Assembly: GCA_944548615.1 (NCBI GenBank)
Contig: OX155973.1
Span: 21,089,728-21,153,727, forward strand
Direction: 5' to 3'
Length of the DNA stretch: 64,000 nt
Origin: Micropterix aruncella
Lineage: Eukaryota; Arthropoda; Insecta; Lepidoptera; Micropterigidae
Shown piece after piece: positions 30,695 through 41,200 of this stretch; position 1 is the first letter of the stretch, and the number at the start of each line of letters is the position of its first letter. The notes below the pieces were generated by a model. It saw nothing but the letters and a program-made list of their open reading frames with translations, searched no databases and was not told where the DNA came from. A program made the translations under genes and the position numbers.

Positions 30695-31990
30695 AAGGGT
30701 CCGCCAAATAACTTTTTTTTTTTGAAAATGCTATAAAAAAAAAACTACTGAATATTTTTTCAAATTTCTTTTTTTATTTGAAAGTACAATCCCTCCGGTT
30801 AATGATGGAAAATAATTTAATGGCTGCCTCGGCTGGCCATGCAGTAGCCTACACGATGGGTCCAATTTTTAAGTACATTATCGATTGTGTGCAGCTGTAT
30901 TTCACCAATGGCTTCACGAATATTGTCCTTTAAAGCGTCAATTGTCTCTGGTTTGTCGGCGTAACACTTATCTTTGACGGCACCCCACAAAAAGTAGTCC
31001 AACGGTGTCAAATCGCAGCTCCGAGGTGGCCAAACGACATCAGCTCTGCGGCTGATAATGCGATTTTCAAAAACAGGGCGCAAAACATCAAGTGTAGCGT
31101 TGGCTGTGTGGCACGTAGCGCCGTCCTGTTGAAACCAAATGTTGCCAATATCCTCCTCTTCAATTTCTGTGAACAAAAATTCGTTCAACATGGCCCGATA
31201 ACGATCGCCATTGACGGTAACGGCCACTCCTTGCTCATTTTCGAAGAAAAATGGCCCAATTATGCCTCTGGACCAAAATCCGCACCAAACAGTGACTCGT
31301 TTTGGGTGCACCGGCTTTTCAATGAATGCGTGCGGGTTTTCTGTGCCCCAATTGCGACAATTCTGCTTGTTTACATACCCGCCAAGATGGAAATGAGCTT
31401 CATCTGAAAAGATGATTTTTTGGCAAAATCCGCATCTTCTGCAAGTCGATCGCAGGCCCACTTAGCGAAGCGAAAACGCATTGGATGGTCAGTTGGCTTC
31501 AACTCCTGAACCAATTGGACTTTGTACGGCGTCATACCAAGGTCTTTACGCAAAATTCGTCTCAATGATGTCTGCGAAATGTCCAATTGTTGAGAACGAC
31601 GGTGAACTGATGTTGATGGCGATTCACGCACACTTTCGGCCACAGCAGCAATATTCTCGGGTGTACGCACTGTTTTTGGCTTTTCACGCGTTGGTTTATC
31701 GATGAGGATGCCAGTTTCTTTCACTTTTTTCACAAGGTAACGAACATACGGAGCTGACGGTGCTTCTCTTCTTCCAAAATCCGTACGCAATTTTCGCACA
31801 CATTCTGCAACATTACCATGATTTTCAAAGTAATGTCGCAAGATTTTCCAGCGTTGTTCAAGCGTATACACAACCATATTCGTTCAGCGGAAGGATAAAA
31901 CTAATTATCTGTCAAATCAGACATGAGGTAAGTGTTGCCATACACGAAATAAGCACTAGTTGAAAAAAAAACTTTACATGGCGGACTCTG
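30695..31990 (-). mobile_element. Tc1/mariner-type element, DD41D spacing, complete ends
   Basis: TA at both flanks (30693-30694 and 31991-31992). The terminal inverted repeats AAGGGTCCGCCAAATAAC and CAGAGTCCGCCATGTAAA (minus strand) agree in 16 of about 21 positions. Length 1296 bp, normal for the superfamily. The transposase gene runs right to left. Confidence 0.85.
30817..31877 (-). pseudogene. DD41D-type transposase with a single frameshift
   Basis: The N-terminal frame (31877-31371) holds paired helix-turn-helix regions: QRWKILRHYFENHGNVAECV, then DISQTSLRRILRKDLGMTPY. The C-terminal frame (up to 30817) holds the catalytic domain. The three Asp are in FSDEAHFHLGG, FQQDGATCHTA and CDLTPLDYFLWG. 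Between the second and third Asp there are 41 residues, the DD41D signature of a distinct Tc1/mariner lineage. The two frames overlap because an A run near 31420 carries one base too many. Apart from that no lesion is visible, so the copy is young. Confidence 0.85.
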
Positions 31991-32099
31991 TAGTATACTG
32001 AAGTATCTACACTAAACATTTTGGAGAAAAAAAAATATACAGCAAAAATAACAAAAACTGTTTATGCGTGTCAAAAACAATGTAATGTGTAAGGCGCTA

Positions 32100-32619
32100 G
32101 TTAGTTAGTTAGTTTTCCTGGGCTATTTCCCACACTTGGCCTCTTGATTGGGCCGTTGTGCGTGGCTCATGTTTCTGTTTATGTTACTCCAGCCAACCCA
32201 GGCTGTCTCAGAAGGTTAGCAGCCTGTTTAGGTTGCTACAGGCCTCCGGGACAGATGCTGGAGATTGTAGTATTCTTGCCCGTTGCTCTGCCACGCTCCT
32301 GCATTCCATGAGCACATGCTGTGGCGTTTCTTCTTCCTCTATGCATCCTCTGCATAGAGGGCTGTCTGTCACACCTATGGTAAACAAGTGTTTGTTTAGG
32401 GGACAGTGGCCTGTTATAGTACCTATGACTTTACGAATTTTGTCCCTTTTTAAACTGGTGAGGTTGCGGGCAAGTTTTTTAGGCGCTTCCGGAACCGCGT
32501 TCTTTGTTGGCCTGCATCCTGCGTTTTTTTCCATTCTTTAAGGTGGGTTTTGTCGGTGTTCCTGCGTAGCCATGTTTTTATTTGGGGCTCCGGGTATAGG
32601 CATCAAGGGTTCCGGTCTA
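32100..32619 (-). pseudogene. R1/I-type LINE 3' fragment with 12-bp target duplication
   Basis: The minus strand encodes the end of an RNase H-bearing LINE ORF: RKVIGTITGHCPLNKHLFTI, then CRGCIEEEETPQHVLMEC (zinc knuckle), and a stop after LRQPGLAGVT. The 3' end is a TAAC repeat (plus-strand GTTAGTTAGTTAG at 32100). Flanking duplication TGTAAGGCGCTA lies at 32088-32099 and 32620-32631. It is 5'-truncated. Confidence 0.85.
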
Positions 32620-32622
32620 TGT

Positions 32623-32808
32623 AAGGCGCTAACCATACACAACGGGGGTAAGACTCGGACACGACGCGGACACGTGCGACCGTTTAAAGAACTTTCAAAC
32701 AAAATGTATAAGAAATACACGATGCAAAACATACAGAAAAGACGGGCAGACATGTTTCTTTCCTTCTACGCCCTGTCCGAGTCTTACGTCCGTTATGTGT
32801 GTCTTGCG
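32623..32808. mobile_element. MITE with about 38-bp inverted ends
   Basis: Left AGGCGCTAACCATACACAAC plus GTAAGACTCGGACA is matched by inverted TGTCCGAGTCTTAC and TGTGTGTCTTGCGCC on the right. The LINE at 32100 inserted exactly at its left end. Confidence 0.6.
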
Positions 32809-33338
32809 CCTATAATAATATTATTGATGTCTAAAATTATACCAATTACCTATGCTTAGATACAGTGGCGTAATTACAAGAAATGGGTCCCGGTGCAAAG
32901 TTGAACAAAAGGCCTCTCAGAACTTAGTTATATTCATTATGGCATATAGGATGTAATTACTGTGTACCTAGATTCATTACATATTTATATTGTAGCTATA
33001 TTATAAATCAATGTATTCATTTGGGGGCATTCCCTCAAAAATGTTGCGGAACAAATTCGCAAGAACGTCAGCGGGACATGCGGGATCACGTATAAACATT
33101 TTTGCGGAAAAATGTTCCAAACATATGTCCCTGTACTCGTATTAATAGGACTCTTTACTGTTAATTCATCTACTGAATTATATTTCCCTATGTTTGAATG
33201 TTAGTGAGAGATAAAAAAAAATACAGTTTTTATTACTTTATTTTGAGTAGATTTACTAATTGCAAAACTGGAGAGACTAAAAAATACCCACAATACTTTT
33301 TTACAAATGTACCAACTTTTGCATATCTGCGTATTTAA

Positions 33339-33653
33339 CCCGTTGAGTATGAGTCAACCAAATCTGGTCGCGAAACAATTATCCGTTGAGTACGAGTCGA
33401 CCAAATCTGGTTGCACGTTTTTTTCACTTCTTTGACCTTCTCATATTTATTCATAATTATCTAATTGTTTTACAAAATGATATTTCAATATTCTATATTC
33501 GAAATTTCAATGCAATCATTGTGCAGTTGTTCTTTTTATGATTGGTGTAGTAGTTTCGTAGTTATAGTACTTTAAGTCGAGCGCCGTCGATGTCGCCGAA
33601 AATCCTGCAAAAGAGACAGATGCATCCATGAAAATACCCATTTACTCCAAGGG
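33339..33653 (-). mobile_element. TTAA MITE family T1, reverse copy
   Basis: TTAA at 33335-33338 and 33654-33657. Left end CCCGTTGAGTATGAGTC, right end CCCATTTACTCCAAGGG. Two ACCAAATCTGGT words lie near the left end, mirroring other copies. Confidence 0.9.
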
Positions 33654-33670
33654 TTAAAATAACTATTTAA

Positions 33671-34395
33671 TCTATATATATAATGAATGTTTGTCTGTGA
33701 GTCCGCTATGGACTACTAAACCGCTCGACCGATTTTGATGAAATTTTGAGGGAAACTTTAGATTAGTTTGGAGATGGTTCCTGTGAAGTGTGGTGCCGAT
33801 CGAACCAAAGGAAATTTTTGTGTGTCCTCAATAAAACCAAAATTCTTCTTTTTTTTAAAGCGGCGAATTTGAATTTCGAATGCGACCGCGAAGACAGGAG
33901 TGAGTTCTTTTGTTTTTTATAGTCGAATGAATTTTAAAGCGGCGCATTTGAATTTCGAATGCGACCGCGAAGACAGGAGTGAGTTCTTTTGTTTTTATAG
34001 TCGAATGAATTTTAAAGCGGCGAATTTGAATTTCGAATGCGACCGCGAAGACAGGAGTGAGTTCTTCTGTTTTTTATAGTGGAACGAATTTTAAAGCGGC
34101 GAATTTGAATTTCGAATGCGACCGCGAAGACAGGAGTGAGTTCTTTTGTTTTTTATAGTCGAATGAATTTTAAAGCGGCGAATTTGAATTTCGAATGCGA
34201 CCGCGAAGACAGGAGTGAGTTCTTCTGTTTTTTATAGTGGAATGAATTTTAAAGCGGCGAATTTGAATTTCGAATGCGACCGCGAAGACAGGAGTGAGTT
34301 CTTTTGCTTTTTATAGTAGAATGAATTTTAAAGCGGCGAATTTGAATTTCGAATGCGACCGATTTGGCGTAGCAACGCGTGCAGGGTACAGCTAG
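33671..34395 (+). mobile_element. Helitron-like nonautonomous element
   Basis: It starts TCTATATATATAATGAATG after A and ends GGGTACAGCTAG before T, the TC-to-CTAG boundaries and A/T target of Helitrons. It has no terminal inverted repeats and no target duplication. The 5' part contains GACTACTAAACCGCTCGACC and CGATTTTGATGAAATTTTG, common in insect Helitron 5' regions. The interior is a minisatellite. Confidence 0.65.
33857..34385 (+). repeat. 79-bp minisatellite, about 6.5 units
   Basis: AAAGCGGCG recurs at 33857, 33936, 34014, 34093, 34172, 34251 and 34330 (spacing 78-79). Each unit also has TTTGAATTTCGAATGCGACC and GAAGACAGGAGTGAGTTC. Units are very similar. The last is cut after GCGACCG. 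Confidence 0.95.
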
Positions 34396-34783
34396 TGTAT
34401 TATAAAAATTATGAACTAATACATTTCTAGAATGGTGAAACATCCATTTTTTGGCTTCCTTAGCTTTGCTTGTAGATTTGGATGGAACGCCGATCAAAGG
34501 GAAGTTCTATTTTAGGCCCCGGTGCGCCGCACCGTCTGCATCGGCTTAGTTACGTCACTGATTAGATAGAATATGTTCAAAACAACAAGGGACAAATAAA
34601 ACATTATTCTACGAATAAAACTATTCTATTTGTGTACATTCTACCGGCTCAAGTTATAATAATCAACCTGTTCGAGCATGTAAAAATATTGCACACACAC
34701 TTAATAGTTTAACATTTTTGTAATACCAATCCAGGTGGATGAAATGACAGTTCAGGACGCTTGAAACCGCGCCCGCCTTCAAA

Positions 34784-35287
34784 ATGGATTTTTTGTCCGA
34801 CGAGGAGGCGCCGCCGGCCCGGGAGCAGGATCCGTTGCTGGTTCGGCCGCTGCCTCCGAGGGGTCGAATACCGGCGGTGCTGGCCGTCAGACCGGGGATA
34901 CACCCTCACAAGCTAACGTACGAGCGGCACAGGGGGCGTCCCGTAATCCTCGAATCGAAAAGCGCCGTGATGCTCGGGAAGCTGCCCCCCAAACCCGAAA
35001 TTCAGAAAAAGGAAGAAGTTATTGTGAAACACGAGGAAGTCGATTTGTGCCCTTCGCCGATCGCTTCCGAATGGGGAGAGGACGATCCGGTCGACGAGCA
35101 CCTCGAAAGGAGCGACTCGGTAGAAGATTTTCTCGAAGAGAAGACGAAAAAGGAGAAGAAGAGGAAGCGGAAACGAGAAAATTTGGAAAGTTTGAAATTG
35201 GAAGCGTTCAAAATACAGAGTTGCAACAGGCCAAACTGTGATTTCAACAGCCATAGCAGAGCAACAATGAACTCGCACAAAAGAGAA
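34784..35287 (+). CDS. zinc-finger gene exon 1
   Basis: ATG at 34784 (context AAAATGG, start [10 protein letters not shown]). The donor GAA|GTAAGA falls right after HKRE, in phase 0. It holds 168 codons, including the Cys pair and first His of finger 1 (C147, C152, H165). The frame would otherwise run to a stop at 35314. CCAATCCAG at about 34734 could be an acceptor, so a 5' untranslated exon further upstream is possible. Confidence 0.9.
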
Positions 35288-38200
35288 GTAAGAGTAACTA
35301 ATGTCGGTAATTAATTCAATTCAATTCCATAATTTTTTTACCCTGGGCACAGTATACCGAGAGAACAGTAGACGCACTCTCAAGCGATAGGGGATTGCGG
35401 GGATAGGGTGCGAGGGAAGTGAGCAGAGGGATATGTCTCGACAAATGCCTGTGGTTAGCGTTACGCGCGTGCGAAGGTTGGCGAATTTCTCAAATCGTTT
35501 GAACATCCGCGTTGGCGGAGTAGTAGACATGTGGCGATCATATGCAAGCCCTTGGACTCGCTGTCGCTACTGTCTGGTATACTGTCTGGTATACTGTGCC
35601 CTGGGTGGCTCAGATCCTTCCTCAGCTAACCCAACTTTATCTTCGCTAATCACATTGATACATGCTAAACAGTCCCTGGGTAAACGAGATATACCCTCAT
35701 TTAAAAGCAATTTATCGTCTCTAATCACAGTAATAAACAATGAAGTTTGTTTGCTTGTTTGTACTGTTTAATGTGAAATTTCGCAATGGCCGGGTTGATT
35801 ATCACACGACAATCTCTTAGAAGCAACCCTAATATGAAGTCTATATGTATGTGTGCAAGTAACATGTGTGTAAGTGTGTGTCTTATTATTGTATTCGATC
35901 CACAGAATCGAAATGCAATACTGTTAATCCGACTGATGTGACCCGTCCATCATTGGATCCAATATTGGATATGAAATCCAATATAAAATATCACACGCAG
36001 AAGTGACGGCTGAATTTTTACCCCGCGATAAGAGGGGTTAATTTTATCTCAAAGAAAATGGCAACCCAGCGGGGATTTTTGAAATTTCACAATGGGCAGG
36101 TAAAGCGTCGGCGAAGGGTCCTCCGCCATTTCTTCTTCTTGATATGCATTTTTCCTTTATTTGGATGCCTGTTAAGTATTTTTTGTACCTACTGATCAGG
36201 TGTCTAGGAAATTTACTTTAAATTAACAATTCAATTAAATTTAAATTAAACATTCATGCAAAACTTTTTCTCGTTTTTCGTAGTTTAATTTAATGTACTT
36301 ATGTTTTTCATGTTGCATCCGTGATTTAGAAACAAGATGTTTACATAGTCTAAAAAATCGATTGTGTCACAAGGGCTGATTTCATCTGAATATTAATTAC
36401 ATTAATAAAATCGACGAGCCTGCGGTGTAAGCTGGCAGTCGAACTTGCTAAGACGGAAGCAAAGGGAACGTTATACGGCCCTGAACCTTGCTGTGGCGTA
36501 CCAAAAAGCCTTGCAAATCTAATTCTCAAACAAATATGTTTAGAACAATCCGTCAACCACTGGAACAACACGCCAGGGTTGAATCAATCCAAAGTGCTAA
36601 TTAAGGCCTACGACCCTAAGACGGCCTGTGAGGCCTTATCGCTAAATAGGAACAATCTACGCATACTCGTGAGGGCGCTCACGGGGCATTGTGGCCTGAA
36701 CAAACACATGTTCAACCTCAAGCTCAGAGACACAAATGTGCAGGTTCTGCCAAGGAGCAGAGAAAACTCCCCAGCACCTCATGTGCGAGTGTGGCCCGCT
36801 GATGCGTAAAAGATACACCCACTTGGGTGGTCATTACCTCCAACCTGAGGAGGTAAAACAATCTGGCGCCAAAAGCCTGCTGCGGTTTTTAAATGACACG
36901 AGGCTTAGCGCAGAACTATAGTAGTTGGCGAACACAATAACACATGGGACACATTGCGTCGTCTCAGGCAGCGCGGTTCGTTTCACAGCTAGCGTCAGGC
37001 GACTAGGCGTTAATATTAGAATAAAATATATGGAGGATATCTCTTTAAGTCCAGTATTTCGAGGATGATGTATGACTAGTGCGCTCCCTGGTGGACCGAT
37101 TTCAACCAGAATCTTTTCAACTCTTGCCATGACCAAATGATGCCTGCATACCAAATTTCATGGCAGTACACACTTAATTTACCATCCACCCATTTTCATT
37201 AGAGGTGCGACGCCACTCGCTGCTTCGGTGTGACGCTTGCGACTGCCAAGCGACGTGGCGCAGGCGCCAAAAGACGGGTCTCCTTGCGTCACTTCTATCT
37301 GCATCGACTCTTATGTTAAGATGGTGGCGCATCCACGCCAAGTCCTCACCCGACGCCCGCGCCACATCATCTCTGTCTAAACTGTGCCTAACTTCTTCGG
37401 ATGGACAGTCCAGCTGGGAGTGCTATGTCCAAGAATCCCCTGTCTATGGTTATCTGAGACACTTGCAGCTTCTAGACAGCAACCTAATATTACTCTATAT
37501 TTTCAGGTTCATCGTTATAGCCGGGACTATATGTGCAGTCAGTGTGACTATGGTTCAAATTCAGCGGCGGACCTTCGGAAACACCTCAGAGTACATTCGG
37601 GCGAACTGCCTTATGAGTGCTCACAGCCCGGTTGCGACTTCAAAGGCAGACACGCCAACTCTTTGGATTATCACCAGAAAAAAGTAAGCGCTGAGTATCC
37701 CTTCTTCTCCTTCTGGTGGCACACTGCGGACACTCGACAACTCAAATAAGCCATCGCATTTTGGAATACCTATTCAGACACTTGCGTATAATCAAGTGCA
37801 CCCTTGTAATGTCCACTCATCAATTCCATAAGCCGTGATTAATTATGGGTTCATAGGTACAACTTGCGGTGTCAACTACAACGGGCGAGCCCGTCACCAC
37901 AGGACGTTTTAACGATTTTCTCGTTCTATCGCCCTGCAGTGAACGTAGAAGACTTTGGACAGAACAAATCCAACATCCAGCTACGTCACAACCCGCAAGA
38001 AGCCAACGCTTTACCGCGAGATAGCCAATGTTACCTGGCGGGCCGACCCTCGCGCCCTTGCTACCAATTGTGACCAGATTTCTCCGGTCTCTCGATTGGT
38101 TCCGAGTTCGAGGTCGCTTGCGCGGTCCTCTCCCTTACGAAGCGGTGAAACGGTGTGAACCGAATCTATCGCGGACCAAGGCGTCCTTTGCCCAACTCTG

Positions 38201-41200
38201 AACCGGGATCGGATGGCCAATGGTCATTTCAAGAGCAGTCGCCGTAAGGTAGACAACCACCCCCGCTCTATAGGAAACAGTACAGTTCCCAGACACCCCC
38301 GATTGTTAGTCGGAGAGCACAATCGATTGGCTTGCGCCGCTCGGTGCGCAGACCGTCCAGGAGCGCCAGAGGTTTGATTCCCAGGGGAGACTGGTTGACC
38401 CAGTGTCCTACCCAGGCTCGCACCCCATGCGTGGAGGCCATCGGATGGGTGTTGACCCGTGAGTGTGACCGACCCTGAACACATGGGTCGTCGTGGCCAC
38501 CTCATCATGGGCCCATTAGCTCCCAAGGCCCATTAGCTCCCATAGGTACAACTAGAAGCGGCGCAAACGAGCCGCTTTTCGACAGACGACACGCTTTTTC
38601 ATACATTTTGTATGGACTCGCCGCACACGAGCGGCCGGTGGCCGCCACATTTCGCTCGCACTCGACAATCACTGGTGGCTGTGGTCGGTAGCTTGTTTGC
38701 ACCGTGCCGAAGCTGATTAAATTCTCTACAAAATAATTGTACATTATTATGTCTTTCATATACAATCTAAAGTTCTAGAGTAATGACTTCTAGACTAATT
38801 ATTATTATTATTTATTCTGGACAGGCAGCTTTGCTGATACGTCCAGATCAGATCTTGTAAAGCTGAACATTATTAACCCTTGGAGTAAATGGGTATTTTC
38901 ATGGATGCATCTGTCACTTTTGCAGGATTTTCGGCGACATCGACGGCGCTCGACTTCAAGGACTATAACTACGAAACTACTACACCAATCATTAAAAGAA
39001 CAACTGCACAATGATTGCATTGAAATTTCGAATATAGAATATTGAAATATCATTTTGTAAAACAATTAGATAATTATGAATAAATATGAGAACGTCAAAG
39101 AAGTGAAAAAACAATGGCCGACTTTGGCATTTGCGACGCGACATTCAAAGACCCGAAATACTTTATATACACGATAAATGGTATATCTAATCAGTTTAGG
39201 GGGACTATATGATGTTGTAGAAATGGTTTTACTTACGATTCGTTGAAATAAACACCGAAAACTACACGAAAAACGTATCCGAAAACGAAACACACGCTCC
39301 GCGGATTTTGACGTTTCGGGAAGGCGGGCGTTCAATTTGCAGCGGTCCGTAATAATATGTTACATGGACTGCGCAGTTGCTGCTGCGAATGCTAACAGAG
39401 AGAATTTAATTCTGTACCGATCTGCCATACGCATGAAAGAGACAAAATGCTTTCGATGGTAAAAAAAGAGTTCGAAAGCGCGCGCGCCGAGCGGAACCAG
39501 ATCTGGTCGTATCATACTCAACGGATAATTGTTTCACAACCAGATTTGGTCGTATCATACTCAACGGGTTAACAATATAATATAGACAATATTAACAAGT
39601 TTTTAGGTACAAATCGAGTCTGTTTTTAAATTATTTGGCAGAGATTGCACTAATCACTTCAAATGGTAGTTTATTCCAAATGTCCACCACTCTATTCGGT
39701 CATTATTGCTTTGTACTATAGGACAGAAGAAATCATGGATCCCCATCGAGATGTACCTGGGAAAGTAGAAAATTTCTCAGCCTTACTGTGAAGCACAATG
39801 TTTTTATTAAAAAATATATAATTAACACCTCAAGACGCTTTTTGTATCGTTTCCTCAATGCTTGAATCCCATGATAATACCGATTTGTATCTTTGCCATC
39901 AAAGTTAACGGAAGTGGCGGTATGAACCTCTTCATCATACGAAAATCGCTCGCCTTCAAGGTCTTTATTCAGGTTTAGAAAAAGTACATAGTCACTGGGG
40001 GCCAGGTCTGGGGAATATGGTGGATGGGTGAGCCCTTCGAAGCTGCAATCCTTCAGCGCAGCCATTGCAATATGCGACATTGTTTGCAAAAAAAAACGTT
40101 TATGTTGCCCCAAGACTTTTCCGGCAATTAGCCAAGGATTGATTTTATCTGAATATTGATATCATAAATAAAAATCGATGAGCCGATAACTCTTTGCCGG
40201 CGGACGAACCCGGTTGGGCGACGTCTCGGGCAGCGTTCGTTTCTCACCTAAGTTTGGGTTTAGGCCAAACGCCGACAGATGGTGTTAATATTTAACCCTT
40301 CGAGTAGCGGCATAATTTCATGGCAGACTGCGGCAATTTATTGGAATTTCTTGCAATATCGCTCAACAAAAAGTACTATAACTATGGAACTACTATAGCA
40401 ATCATTAAAAGAATAACTGTACAATAATCACATTGAAATTTCATACATAGAATATTGAAATCTTATTTTGTAAAACTATTAGATAATTATGATTAAATAT
40501 GAGAAAGTCGAAAAAGTGAAAAAAACTCGGCATTTCTAACTTGTACTTATGGAAAAGTACGGAACCCTATTTAGAAATTTCAAATGCTATAGTGATATTT
40601 ATTAGATTGTTTATCAGAGATAATATTTCGTTTTGCTTATTTACATACAAAAATATTAATATATTAGCTTATAAAAACCAAAAAAAAAAATTGTTTTTTT
40701 CTCGAAAAAAAAATGATGATGTAAATACAAAAAAATGATCATATTTACCAGAAATATGCGCGAAATGACGCGCGAATTATTATAGCGGCCGTCTATGCAT
40801 CTATGGTAATGATGAGATATTATATGGATATTGGTATGGATTTTAGGATGCATTCGAATTAGAAAATAATATTACTATGCGCTCCGGGAGCAAACCGCCA
40901 ATATTGGTCGTTACGTAGTCAACGGTGTTCTGATATGCAACCAAATTTGGTCATTATGTACCCGAAGGGTTAATTAAAATGTATGGCGGAATTTTAATAT
41001 TATTAGTGTAACTTGTATATGAGATATTCAAGTTATCATGGTATCATCAAGTTATCATGGCAGCAACAAGGCATCATGTACCAATCTCTCTAAGTCCAAT
41101 ATTTCGAGATTGATATATTACTAATGCGGTGGATCGATTTTAACCCCAATCATTTCAACTCTTGCCATGACCAAATGATGCCTGCAACACAAATTTCAAC

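Larger units (their letters stand above)
32863..34560. mobile_element. hAT-like element hosting a MITE and a Helitron
   Basis: The ends CAGTGGCGTAATTAC and GTTACGTCACTG are inverted. Flanks CTTAGATA (32855-32862) and ATTAGATA (34561-34568) match in 7 of 8 positions, the hAT duplication size. After removing the nested elements about 650 bp remain, without a transposase. Confidence 0.75.

Noticed and set aside
33857..34385. CRISPR-like array
   Set aside because: Contiguous 79-bp tandem units without spacers, inside a Helitron-like element.
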